64,000 nt of DNA from Dastarcus helophoroides (GCA_028583605.1 CM053331.1:12074857-12138856), one strand, 5' to 3'; shown: positions 10,744-22,768, counted from the stretch's first letter. Numbers and translations: made by a program. Notes: generated by a model not told the origin, from the sequence alone.

Positions 10744-12256
10744 CTATTTACCTGATAATTTCAACTCTTTTTAAAATTTTGCTTTTCGAAAAATTCAAAC
10801 TTCTTTCAAAACTTGACAATGAAAAATTTTGAAAGGTTGAATTTTTTTATATTTCAATTTTATTTCAAAATTGAGACTTTTTCAAAATTTTAATTTCTTG
10901 TCAAAAATTGGACATTTTTAAATACTTTTTACTTTATGTTAAAAATGTCAACTTTTTACCTATTTTGAACATTTCGACTTTTAAAAACATTTTCCCGAAA
11001 ATTTTTATTGTTTTCAAAATGCCGGATATTTTTTTAATTTCGACTTTTCTAATGATTTTGATATTCCTTTACTGTTTCTAACTTTTAAAACTTAGGCTCT
11101 TTTTAAAAATTTGACTGATAATATCTCAGTTTTTTAAATCTCAACATTTTTTAAGATTTTGAATATTTTTGAAATTATTAAATTTCATATTGTTTTGAAA
11201 TTTTCAAATTCTTGAGAATTTAACTTTTTTAACTCTTGAAGACTTTTAATTTTTTTTTGAAATCTTAACATTCTTCAGACTTATTATTTTGAAAAATTTG
11301 GACTATTAATTAAAATTTCTATTATTTTTAAATTCAAATTTTCAAAATAACGATTTTTTCAAAAGCATATGATCAAAATTTTTGATATTGTTGACAATTT
11401 TACTTCTTTGCAAATGGCTCAAAAATTTCGACTTATATTCAAAATTTAGACTATTTTTCAAATTTTCAGTTTTTTTGAAAATGTGCAATTTTCTGAAAAT
11501 TTTGCCCACTTGAAAATTTCCAGAAAATTGCACAAATTTTACCCACTTGAAAATCTTTAGTTATTTGGAAAATTTCGGTTTTTCCTTTAAAAAAATCATA
11601 ATTTTTACAAAATTTTGATTTTTTGAGCGAAAAAATTTTGACTTTTCTGAAATTATATCTTTTTTCGAATACATTTTGCCAACTTTTGAGTTTTTATAAA
11701 AATTTTGCAATTTTTGATCAAGTTTGAACTTTTCTAAAAATGCTGACTGTTTTTTCCAAACTTTCGACTTTTTTTTGAAATTTTTTACTTGAAATTTTAA
11801 AATTTTTTCAAATTTTTAGCTTTTTTGTAAATTTTGGCACTAAAATTTTGATTCCTATTAAAAGTTTTGACTGTTTTCAAAATAAAATTTTTAAAAACGT
11901 TGCCCATTTTCGAATTTGCAATTTCATTAAAAATGTATTTTTTTCAAAATTCCTTCATTGTTGCAACATTTCGATTTGTTTTGGGATTTTGCAGCTTTTG
12001 GCCAAATTTTTTTTCTTATAATTTCGATTCCTTTTAAGTTACAACATTTTTTCAGAATTTTTACTTTTTATGAAAATTTTCTTTCGAAAATGTTAGAGTT
12101 TTTGAAAAAGGTTCCACATTAAAAAGAACTATCCGAAATTTAGACTTCTTTTGAAAATTTTGACTTTTCTAATAATTTTGGCTTTTTTTCAGTATTTAAA
12201 CTCTTCGAACATTTTGAACGTTTGAAAGAAAATTTTTCAGTGTTCCTAAATCTCGA

Positions 12257-12376
12257 CATTTTTCAGAATTCTTCATGGTAGATTCTTCTTGGTCGGAAAC
12301 ATTATGTTTATTAATTTTAGATAACAAACTGGGTAGCAGACATGTTAAATAAAATGAATAAACATTTTTTAGAATT
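12257..12376. mobile_element. mini-retroposon copy 2 (92-bp insert) with 14-bp target duplication
   Basis: The insert is 12271-12362. CATTTTTCAGAATT (12257-12270) and CATTTTTTAGAATT (12363-12376) flank it. It shares 'CTTCATGGT', 'GGTCGGAAACATTAT' and the AAATAAAA..AATAAA tail with the copy at 4644-4702, but has about 33 more bases in the middle. Confidence 0.72.
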
Positions 12377-12738
12377 TTGACTTTTATTTAACTTTTAGAT
12401 TATTTTCCAAAATTTAGCCCTTCTGAAAATATTCAAATTTTTTAAGCTTTCACCATTTTTCTAATTTCTCAAATCTTTTAAAAATGTCGACTTTTTTTGA
12501 TCTGTTTTTAAAAATTTTTTGAGAATTTAACTTTAAAATTTTTGACTTTTTTGAATTTTTAACTTTTCTTGAAAATTTTGTTTATCTTTCAAAAATGTTT
12601 CCTCTTTTAAAATTTTTTTTTTCAAAATTTCAACATTTCAAGGTCTCAACTTTTTAGAAAGCTTGGACCATATAAATGTCGACATTTCTCAAAATTTCAA
12701 TTTTAGATTTTTTGAAACTTACTTATTAAAATTTTTTT

Positions 12739-15450
12739 AAAAGGGTATAGCAGGATAAGCATAGGAAATCTGCCCTAGGAGCCAAGTGTGATGAATGTTA
12801 TATCGATCAGTAGGTCACCTAACTATAATAATATTCCCATAGTTTTGGCCGCCTATCTCTAACTGTCTTTGAGTAATTTTGAAAAATGCTTTTTTTGCGG
12901 AGCATTTTTAAAACTTTGTTTTCTTCCTAAGTAATAAAGCTAGAAAAATTATTCAAAAACCAAATTATAGACAATATTATGACAAATATTGTGCGTGTGT
13001 ATTTAAATTATATTACGCAATAATATATGTTTTTTTAATGGAAATATTTTTCCATTGCATTTTTTTTAAGTTTGAGCATAGCGACCACTTTCTTAAAATT
13101 ATCAAAAATTGCTATTAGTATAACGAATAACTGGTATAAATTTTATTGAAATCGGATGACTGCAACCTATTGAAAAAAAAATTGTTTTTGTCTCCTAGAG
13201 CCCTAGTTGATCGCAAATTATAGGAATCTAATGTAATTTTTTTTAGGTTCCGGTAAAGTAACCACTTTTTAAAAATTACCAATAATTGCTATTAGTATAC
13301 AAATTACCTGGTATAAATTTTATTGAAATAGAATGGCTGCAACCTGCTAAAAAAAATAATTTTTATTTATTAGAGCCCTGGTTGATTGCCAATTATAGGT
13401 ATTTCCAATACATATTTTTAAGGCTTTGGCAGAGTAATCACTTCAATTCTCAAAAATGGTAATTAATAAACAGATTAAATAATATAAGTTTCGTGGAAAT
13501 GAAACAGCTGCAACATAATAGTTTTATGTTACCTATGTTCCTATTTCAAAGCTTCCACATATTACTTCACTAGACAAATAGTATCAAATTTTTGCAGTCA
13601 AATAGTTGTTTCGAACGAGATATTTTACTATTCCCTTTTGGTTTTAAGCCTATATCTCGACAGGAACTTATCAATAAACATACCACCTTTGCAGTTAAAA
13701 AATTATACCACATCACCCAAGAATTGATGTTGATTTTCGATGGCACACATATTCGCCATCAGAAAAGTTCCAATAATGAGTACTAGCGATAATCTTATTC
13801 TGGTCAGAAAAAGGTACCTATATGTAAGCCATTTACAATTTTTTGTTCTGGTGGCAACATTGCGGATATTTTGGGACCGTTTTATGGCGCACAAAATGAT
13901 GCCCCAATTATGAGAACTGTTTTAGAGGATTCGCAAGGTCTAAAAACGTTATTGCAAAGAGGTGACATACCTATTTCTACTTGCACGCGGCTTCCGTGAT
14001 GTTGAAGATCAATTAAAAAACGAAGGATATTTACCCTTGATGCCAGCGTTCAAAGGCAAAAGAAATCAGTTAACAACTCACGAATATAACAGTTCCCAAG
14101 ATTAAGATGGGCGTCGAAAATGTTGACGGATCGATTGATCAAAAGCATAAATTTTTACGTCATACAATGTACAATAAAATGCTACCGAAAGTAAAACCGC
14201 TTTGTAAGAATGTGGGATTTTTGCACAACAGGTTTGGGAAGCATTTAAATCTGATACTGATTTAGCTGACGAAATCATCGGTTATATGAATGCCAAAATG
14301 ACTACATTAAACACTTTGGGCACGAAGGTTGAAAATCAACACAGGAACAGAAGAAAAAAAAAGACTTAAAACAGTAGGGGCATCGCAAATAATGGATTTC
14401 CCCGAACTAGGTGAACATGAGTTAAAAATATTATCCACGAGTTCCTACCAATTATCTTAGGCAGCTTCATATCCGCCGGGCTAATTGGAAGTTTCTCAAA
14501 TAGAATACAATGTGTAAAAGAATCACCAAATATACTGAAAGCAGAAATAAAATCACGGCATAAAAATAGCAAGACTTATAATTGCTAAATTGATTATATT
14601 CCAAATGGAAAAAGTTACACTGACGTCAAACGCTATAGTTGTGATTGTTCAAACGGCAATGGAACGATAGTAATATTAAGCAAAATATTCGCTAAAGACA
14701 ATATATCTGTTGTGATTAATTCATATAATGATAATGATTAATTTAAAATAAAGATTATTTCAAATTGAATATACTTTTTGTTTATTTCTATTCGAAACCT
14801 ATAATTTAGATCAACCAGGGCTCTGGATAAAAATACTTTTTTTTCAGCAGGTTGCAGCCTTCCTATTTTTAAGAAACTTACACCAGTCAATCTTTATACA
14901 ATAGAAATTTTCAGTAATTTTACGAAAATGGTAACTCTGCCGAAACCTAAAAACAAAGCTATTAGACACCTACAATTGGCGATCAAGCAGGACTCTACAT
15001 AACAAAAAAAATTTTTTTAACAGGTTGCAGCCATCCGATTTTAATTAAACTTATACCAGTTATTCCTTATACTAATAGCAATTTTTAATAATTTTAAAAA
15101 GTGGTCATTTTGCTGGAACTGAAAAAAAATTGCAATGGAAAAATATTTCCATTAAAAAAGACATGTATTATTGCGCAATATAATTTAAATATACAGGCAC
15201 AATATTTGTCATTATATTGTCCATAATTTGGTTTTTAAATCATTTTTCTACCTTTATTACTTACGGAGAAAAAAAGGTTAAAAAATGCTCTGCAAAAAGG
15301 GCATTTTTCAAAATTACTCAAAGACAGTAAGAGATAGGCGGCCAAAACTATGGAAATATTATTACAGATAGGTGACATACTGACCGATATAACATTAATC
15401 ACATTTGGCTCTGGGGGCAGATTTCCTATGCTTATCCTGCATACCCTTTT
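12739..15450 (+). mobile_element. Harbinger-like (DDE_Tnp_4) transposon with very long inverted termini
   Basis: The outer ends AAAAGGGTAT..CAGGATAAGCATAGGAAATC (from 12739) and its reverse complement (ending 15450) are inverted repeats. The similarity continues inward for roughly 700-800 bp on each side. Within each arm there is a direct repeat of about 180 bp (recognisable by GGCTGCAACCTGCTAAAAA and AGAGCCCTGGTTGAT), about 2.5 units on the left and 1.7 on the right. A transposase pseudogene fills the middle. No certain target duplication could be read because the flanks are homopolymeric. Confidence 0.85.
13592..14742 (+). pseudogene. DDE_Tnp_4 (Harbinger-type) transposase pseudogene
   Basis: Motifs in order are: LIFDGTHIRHQKSSNN (first catalytic Asp, codon 13739-13741), KPFTIFCSGGNIADILGPF, QNDAPIMRTVLED, RGFRDVEDQLKNEGYLPLMP, FKGKRNQLTTHEY, then VENVDGSIDQKHKFLRH (catalytic Glu) and NKMLPKVKPLCKNVGFLHN. 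A C-terminal CDCSNGNG motif near 14645 resembles the SWIM-like cysteine cluster of this family. The Asp expected before RGFRD reads Ala, there is a stop at 13784-13786, and several frameshifts follow. The N-terminal DNA-binding part was not recognised. The protein would have excised and inserted the flanking element; this copy is dead. Confidence 0.82.
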
Positions 15451-15459
15451 CATCTTTTT

Positions 15460-17005
15460 TCAAATATCCGACTTTAAAAATCAAATTTACAAATTTCAAA
15501 TTTTCCAATTTTTGTAAATTGAAATTTCTTTTAAAATTATATAAATATTTTGTAGTTTTGAATACAAGTTGTATTATCTTATAAGTGGATATTACCCCAT
15601 TAGGGGATGAATTGCAATTGGCAAAAACGCTGATGCAATTGACCTTTATTTCTAAACTGGAACCTAAAACCAATTTTGATGAAATTCCTTACCAACCTTT
15701 ATCCCATATTGAAGCATAACCTTTCAAAATTCTTTTCTTAGTGCTTATTTACGTTACAAAAGGAATGCATGTGCAAAATGTCATGCTTCTAGAACCACCG
15801 GTACAGGCTGTGCGTTGTCGGTCAGTTAGTGTTTAGAGTTTTAATATGTAGATACTTTTGGTCCCGAAAGCCCTAAAAATATCGTCGGACAATTCGCTTT
15901 TTCGCATAAAAATCGGTCGATTGCAATAGCGTGAAATTGCGAAGAACTGGGTGCAAGCATTTTAATAAGAAGGTGTTGAGTTCTGTGAATCTATGAGGGA
16001 AACGTGTAATCCCGACAAAAAAATTTAAACCGTTTATTATTTACTGACAAATCATCTTCTTGTTTTTCCTTTACAGTTCCTACAACACTTAAATAGTTCG
16101 GAGAAAAGGACACTTAGGTATTTTTGCAAGTTCTCTGACTTTGGGGTATATTAGGAAATTCCATCGTTTGCACATTTTTCATAAATAACGAAATAACAGC
16201 CGACAAATGTTTACTATGTACCGAACAACATAATACTGATGTTTGGGTATTGACTATTAATTTTGTGGATGCGTCTCATCATTATTTATTTTGTAAATTT
16301 TATGTTTTACTTTGTGTCATACCGGTTAATTATTTGTATAAGATTTAACATTTATTTATTTTTTAAGAATTTTTTTTTCACCTTTTGTCAAACCAGTTAA
16401 ATAACGAAACTAAAAAGGCAAAAGAGAAACAATTATTTTCATATTAGTTTCAAGTGTATGGAAAAAAACAATTATGCTGCAAAATAGTTGCATAATTGTT
16501 TGTTTTTCAGTAATTAGGGATGCCTCGCTCTGATCAGTCTGCCTTATGATAGCATCTGCTGAGTGGATAATAACATGATAAGCGTTTGCTTATCACGCCG
16601 TGAACTATTTGTTGCAATCAGCAGTGCCACGTTAGGAAGGGTTCATGGGTTAATTTGCCCCTCTTTTAAGCAATTGAATATTTTTTTGCGAATTTACTAG
16701 GCCTTCTGATAAATTATATTATGACTAAGACACTTCTACAAAAGAGCTTTCTTCTCTTTTTGAGAGACCCGCCTTTCGGAATGAATATTTTAAAATTGAT
16801 TATTTTCGCAAGATAATAAAATTTGAAAAATTGGAAATTAGTGAATTTATCTCCCTTAGGAAAAGACGTTTGCAAACCGTTTTTAGATATCCATTTAAAA
16901 TCTCTTAGGTCTGATACCAGTGAGTTTTTTAGGTTTTTTTTTTTTGTAATAAAAATCTTAATTTTATCATGTTAATTACTATTATTATCTTGTATATTAC
17001 TCCCT
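15460..17005. other. non-coding stretch
   Basis: It begins with a short piece of A/T filler and otherwise shows nothing recognisable. Frames are closed and no terminal repeats were found. Confidence 0.45.
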
Positions 17006-17400
17006 AGAATTGGAAGTGGGTGCCCTTCACTCGTCGTTCATAAGTTACTCATCGGTAAAACGGAATTTTTAGTCTGCCCGACGAAATATTTTATAACTGA
17101 AACCGCTTACAATTATGAAGGTTATCTAGTCAACTGCTTTTTATGCAGGCATCTGCACTACTAATTCAGGTGTAATTTTATTTATGGAAATATTTTAATA
17201 TCAATAATCTATCTATAAACACATGTAATATAACGAATAAATTAATCAAAAATCACTTTAATTGATGTATTTCAGGAAAATTATGTTACTTATACAATTG
17301 ATTAAATTATTTTAGTGTCCCTAAATATAAAGGATATATATTTAACAAGTCAAGATTAAAAAACCATTATTGTTTTAAATCATTCATAATTTTATTATCT
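17005..17400. repeat. dispersed repeat, copy 1 (partner at 29400-29790)
   Basis: It shares with 29400-29790 the blocks GGGTGCCCTTCAC, ATTTTTAGTCTGC, AATTATGAAGGTTAT, ATGCAGG.ATCTGCAC, 'CTAATTCAGGTGTAATTT' and 'ATTTATGGAAATATTTTAAT', in the same order and orientation with many substitutions. The nature of the repeat is unknown. One frame is open over part of copy 2 but not here. Confidence 0.7.
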
Positions 17401-17737
17401 TTGTCTCTATATAATCCTCATTTAATTTTCTTTTATAATTAAAATATGAAAAGGCGACCTCATGATTGTATTCTCCAATTTGTTTTTATAGTTTATTCTA
17501 CGAAAGTTGAGGAATACGTCATAACATATATTTTCTGAATCAATCAAGGTCACATTTGATAATAATTTATTGGCGTTTCTGTAGATTTGTGATTGGCAAA
17601 GCATAGATCAAAGCCAGTCAAAGAAAAAGAAGGATGCAGATCAGATTTCCCACTTGTTCTTTTTGAAAAATATTTTCTTTCATAGTACTATACTGTATTC
17701 TGCGAAGAAAATTCTATTGAAGATTTATTATTGGTTT

Positions 17738-17913
17738 GGTAGAATGGACTGGTCCTTGGTTATCTTCAAAAATTGAAATACAGAACTTGCCCCCTGAAAC
17801 CAAGAAAGATTAAAAAACACACAACAAACGTTGCTCTAACAAGCACAACGAGCACAACGTTTGTTGTTTTTTTTTAATCTTTCTTGGTTTCAGGGGACAA
17901 GTTCTGTATTTCA
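17738..17913 (+). mobile_element. HP foldback element, copy B
   Basis: The leader GGTAGAATGGACTGGTCC is followed by the hairpin arms CCCTGAAACCAAGAAAGATT and AATCTTTCTTGGTTTCAGGG, with a rearranged loop. The flanks ATTTATTATTGGTTT (17723-17737) and ATTTATTATTTGGTTT (17914-17929) match as a 15-16 bp target duplication with one indel. Confidence 0.85.
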
Positions 17914-17987
17914 ATTTATTATTTGGTTTAGAAGGCAATGAGAATATAAATTATTCGAAGACAATAAGAGTGGAAGAATTTTTAATA

Positions 17988-19788
17988 GCTATGACTAGTG
18001 TTTCACGAAATTCTTGTTTTGTCTTGCTTTTTCTTGTATTATTCTTGCTGCAAAAACAATACAAAAAAGTGAGCAAGAACAAGACAAAATAAAAAAGTCT
18101 TTTAGCTACAACCTTGATGTTTTCTCAGAGAAAACCGCGGCCTGAGTTTTTGAAGTGTTGAAGTCGACCAAATTTTTCTTACCCCATTCAAGAATGATTT
18201 CAAGATCCCGATTAATCATTTGTAACTTCTGTTCCCTCAATTGATCTAAACCAGCGATAAATGAGGGTTTGTCGGAGAAAAAAGAAGACACAAGGCTACT
18301 ATCATCTGCCTAGCTGTAAATAGAATTGGAAGTTAAAGCTAAGAGATCGTTTATGTGGAACAGAAACAGAGTAGGAGACAGAACAGACTCCTCAGGCACC
18401 CCTGCATTAATCGTAAAAGTCTTGAATGAAATGCTACCGACGACGACTTGAAAAGATCTGTCAGCGATAAATTTGGATATCAAATGACAAATGTCCAAGA
18501 GTAAAAGCAGGTGTTAATTTGCCGAAGGCCTTTGAGGTATCCAATGCCACAATCTTAGCCCCACTATGTTTTCGCATAGTTGAGGTTCAGCTATAAGTAA
18601 CATATGCCAGTACATCTGCAGTCGAGCGTTGTTGTCTAAAACCGTATTGCCTGTCCGAGATAATTCTATTCTTCTACAGATATTTAAGAATCTCGATGTT
18701 AATAACCTTTTCCATCACTTTAGTTATAACTGGTAACAAAGATGTAGGGCGATAGTTGTTAGTCAGATTCCTTTTTTCCTTTTTAGATACAGGCTGCACC
18801 CTAACAGATTTCCAGATATTAGGGAATACACCTTTGTTGTAAGAGAGTTTGACAGGGTAGACAGGAGTCTACTCTGGAGCGCACTTTTTAAGAACAATAA
18901 CGGGGATACCATCAAGGCCAAAAACTTTCGAGGTGTCGAGCTCGAGGAGAATCTTTGTGACTGTGCGTTGTTCAGGCATCGAAGCGCCAACCTTAAGAAG
19001 AATAGGAGGTTCTGCGTTTCGAAAATGAAGGTTGGAATTTTCAGCAAACATTAACACTAGCAGGTCAGCCTTTTCCTTGGAAGTAGTCGCAATATTGTTA
19101 TTGTCATCGAGTAAAGGTGGAAAATTTGAAGATGTAAATTCTTTCCAATCGACTTTGCAAATCCCCAAAAGGACCAGGAACGGTTCGGACAGTTGTTTAG
19201 CCTCTGACGCATTTTACGATCCAAATCATTTTTCCCTCATCAATAACCTATTTACAAAAACTTCGTGCATCTACAAATATGGTCCGAGTCTCGATTGAGG
19301 GATTACTTCGCCAACGACGATATGCGCGATTTTTACAGGAGACAGCCCCAGCAGATTTTTGGTGAACCAAGATTTACTTCTTTTGGAAGAAGGAAATTGA
19401 GCATTCCATACCAATCAGGATAGTTTCAGTGATGGATTCGGCGACAGAGGAAGCGTTGTCTAAGCTAAAACAGACTTCTTGCCATTAGTAAACTGCAAAA
19501 AAGACTCTTAATTCTTCCCAGTTAGCAGAGTTAAAGTGCCAAACTCTACGGAGCTGTGTCTGAGAAGGAGTTAGTACATGAAGCGAGCGAAAGGCTGCTA
19601 CAAGCTTGTGGTCCGAATTTACAAGTGGTTCCTCAACTAATTCCAGTAATCCACAAGTGATAGTGAAAGCCTCTGCCACCCTTTCTGCGTCGTCAATTTT
19701 TACCTAACAAAAAGTTTTTATTTTTAATAAGACAAAAAAATTAGTAAGCAATGCAAGAAATCTTGCTTTGTGCATCACTAGCTATGAG
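17988..19788. mobile_element. hAT-like element carrying a LINE fragment
   Basis: The ends TAGTGTTTCACG (17996) and the inverted TAGTGATGCAC (ending 19780) are flanked by GCTATGAC (17988-17995) and GCTATGAG (19781-19788), an 8-bp duplication with one mismatch, as in hAT elements. Subterminal sequence is rich in TTCTTG/GCAAGA motifs on both sides. No hAT transposase is present; the interior is a minus-strand LINE fragment. Confidence 0.65.
18106..19680 (-). pseudogene. LINE (Jockey/CR1-like) endonuclease-RT fragment
   Basis: Reading on the minus strand from 19680: the end of the endonuclease domain (VNSDHKLVAAF), the linker, then the RT start 'LELDTSKVFGLDGIPVIVLK' (about 18960-18880), the NYRPTSLLPV-type region in another frame, and 'INAGVPEESVLSPTLFLFHI' (motif with the GVPQGSVLSP signature, about 18410-18350). 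It ends with the thumb region 'INRDLEIILEWGKKNLVDFN'. Several frameshifts and stops are present, and both termini of the LINE are missing. Another fragment of the same family lies at 49681-50070, also on the minus strand. Confidence 0.88.
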
Positions 19789-19789
19789 A

Positions 19790-22160
19790 ATGTTTGTAAG
19801 ATTTAAAACGAATAAGACATCTAAATGCAAGTCCAAAAAAAATAAATTTCAAAGGACAATTCTAATTCAGAGTTTTATAATATAAGCAGAAAGAAGATCT
19901 TAAATGTTTCCCTGGTCAGTTTTTGTGTTTGCATTAATGCTATACCTATCAGACTTCTATAGAAGATGCCCAAACTTTTATTTTTGCTTCATTTAACTTT
20001 ATACTAAAACTTACAAGTTTTATAGAATCTTATATCTGCAGGCCTGCAAAGATTCCCTCTTTCAATTTATAGGTGAACAAAAAGAAACATCTTGCTGTTG
20101 TTGGAGTTTGAATCCAATATCTTGTTACCCAACCTATAGGAATCCAACGCTTTCTCGAGAAGGTATAGTTTAAAATCGATTGGAAAATTTGTACCGAACA
20201 GACAACAGAAAAACAAGAAAGTGAGTTAATCAAAACTTGCTGAAATGGTAAACTTCCCCTTGATAAGTAAATAGCATACGCAAAATATCCTTACCTTCCA
20301 AACCTCATTTGGAGCAAATAGTAATTATGTGAAATGCTCACAAGTTAAAAAACCGATTTTACTCTAAAGCAAGCCACTTTAAAAACTATCTCTGTTAGAC
20401 CAAATTTGATAATTATTTTAGATTTTAGATAGAGACCGTAAAAAACATAGGCACAAAATGTCTGTGGGGTTACATTATTTATTCACACTTGACAATATAT
20501 TAAGAGTTTAGCACTATTAACAGTCTTCAGCACCGCAGCAAGCATATTGTACATGCTCCAAGCAATTGCACCTACATACCTAAATCAGGTAACATGGTTA
20601 TATGTTCAGAGCTTTGGTCGTTTTGCAAGTCTGATGGAATTTCCCGTTTTTCGGGCAGCTCAAAGGGAGGATATTGAGCTTTTTTATAGAAAAGTCTTCT
20701 TGTCTCTGTGAAAATAAATGAACAATAACTAGATTATCAACTTTTAAAAATCTCTACTTTGAGTCTGTATACATTATTTATTAGTTTTGACTGATCATTT
20801 CTGACAGTTTAAATATATTACCCCTAATTTGGAATTGGGGCAGTAATTTCCTATTTTGTAACTATTAAACATCTTAGGCACTTATTCAAAATTTTATTCA
20901 TTTTCTGAAAATTACGTGTTAAATATTGACCAAAGGATATATTTTGAAGACTATTGCTGGGAGCCTGTATTTCTGTATAAATAATTTTCTTGCATTATTT
21001 TATGGACAATTTATATCATTAATAAATTAATTCCTAATTAATTAATTAATTCCTAGTTAATACATTAAATGAAAAGTAAGGCCCTAGGGCATTATAAATT
21101 TGTAACACATTACCATGTTGGAATGTTGCTATTTAATGGCGTTCTGAAGGATGTCAAATTAATAAATCAAAATGTCCAAAAAAATTCGAATTAAATAACA
21201 GATTCTAGGACAGAAAACGTTGAAGTCATCACGGGTGTTACAGGATAATAACGCCCACGGTCGACGTACATTGTCAACTTCGGTGTGTTATTATCCTTCT
21301 AACCCATTGGTACCCTAACAACTATAAGCAGCTAAAAAATTGGGACAATAGTAGTCAAACATTGTTTAACTACGCTACAATACTGAGTATTTGTGTTATT
21401 TATAAGCATGTCATACTAGAATAACCGGCAATTATCCAACAAGAGTAACTTTTTAGTAAAAATGACTATTTTACAGTTTTGCCGATATGTGGCTCGTGAT
21501 TTCATGAATGATTCATACACTTATTTTCCGTTACACTTTTTTCAAATTAACAGGTTTACACATGTCGTTATATCCTCGAGCGTAAATTCAAGATCGAATT
21601 GTAAAAATGCCAAAAGTACACGCCATTTTCCGTTCTAACGAGTCTATTAGATTTAATCTGATGAAATCGTTAATTAAGCGTACTTAATTAAATCAATCCT
21701 GACCATTTCATGGTCTGAATTGCGTTCAGTAAGCATAAAAACTTCATTGCGCAATCGAATGCAAATCATTTATTACAATAACCTAAACAGATTTTATCAT
21801 TAAACGAAGAAAAAATTGAATTAACGGAAACAAGTGCTTATCATGAAATGGGTTGTTTACCATTATTAACATTCTTGTTTTACCGATACTTATCCGCAAT
21901 AAATATTATGAAACTATTTTTACCTACAATATTATAATGTAAGAAAGATTGGTACTATAATTTTCTTACTACGGGGTTCTCGATCTGTCAAATATATAAA
22001 AGTATTACATTCTAATAACACATTTCCAAACTATTTTTTATATTGCCTTAAGTCCTGAAACGCTTATCTGTTTGACAGCTTCGCTTGGGTCTATTTAAAT
22101 GGTGCTAATTACAAAATGAATTTGCAATAGGCTTATTATTAGATACTGATTGGATACATT
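19790..22160. other. non-coding stretch
   Basis: No gene, element or RNA could be supported. Features are limited to short AT runs such as the ATTAATT repeats near 21030-21055. Confidence 0.45.
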
Positions 22161-22164
22161 AGAC

Positions 22165-22760
22165 CAGTGTTTCCCAAAGAGGGAGTCGCGGTGAAATATT
22201 TAGTGGGTCGCAGGAAATTCAACATAAAACATATGAGACAAACACTTTGTTCCTTTATGTTAATAACCTCCGCTCAAAACGTCAAAAAGTCGAATCTTTG
22301 AATTTTACTGATATTTTTAAAGGAAAAAATTCTTTAGGCGCGTTGAGAGATTTTGAATAGGGGGTAAACTTATGGTTTCGCGTCACCATCACGCGTCACC
22401 ATCGCGCGTTACCAACATGCTCTAATGTTAACACTATATTATACAGTTAACATTAAAACATTGTGGAATTTTTAATTTCTGTTGCTTTTTTATCGTTTCA
22501 AAGTTTAATAGTTATGAATATTAAAGAATTTCCCGAAGCAAGGGTTGGCAATGTCAACATTAGAGCATATTGATCACCAGAAACCATAAGTTTACCTCCT
22601 ATCAAAAATATTTCAACGCGCCTAGGAAGTTTGAACTTCAGAAATTAATGATGGCTCCGGGATCTGAACTCGCGACCTCTCAAGCGAGTCAAGCGTAAAA
22701 GGCAGCCCTTTTCAACTAGGCAATACTACCCTCGACAAGTTCATTTTTAACTTGTATTCT
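22165..22760. repeat. composite: hAT-like end, foldback arms and tRNA-like head
   Basis: CAGTGTTTCCCAAAG at 22165 resembles a hAT terminus. Inward, 22337-22432 and 22553-22623 are imperfect inverted arms; both contain GTAAACTTATGGTTT and TGCTCTAATGTTAAC or close variants. The left arm contains tandem GCGTCACCATC units. A tRNA-like sequence follows on the minus strand. It is probably a non-autonomous element, or two nested ones; the right end is not defined. Confidence 0.55.
22656..22736 (-). other. tRNA-like sequence with pol III A and B boxes (possible SINE head)
   Basis: On the minus strand, TTGCCTAGTTG (22724-22714) fits an A box and AGTTCAGATCC (22670-22660) matches the B box at 10 of 11 positions. 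The spacing is right for an internal RNA polymerase III promoter. The ends do not pair into an acceptor stem, so it is not a working tRNA. A tRNA-derived SINE head is the simplest reading. Confidence 0.45.
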
Positions 22761-22768
22761 AAACATAT

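Larger units (their letters stand above)
9985..12738. repeat. quasi-periodic A/T filler block (T-rich strand)
   Basis: This is the longest block of the filler: imperfect units like 'TTTTTCAAAATTTTAAC' and 'TTTTCGAAATTTCGAC' every 18-24 bp. It is interrupted by an inverted solo LTR (10388-10743) and by the second mini-retroposon (12271-12362). No gene could be supported. Confidence 0.7.

Noticed and set aside
22656..22736. Functional tRNA gene
   Set aside because: The A and B boxes are good but the ends do not form an acceptor stem and the anticodon arm is irregular, so it is treated as a tRNA-derived repeat head.
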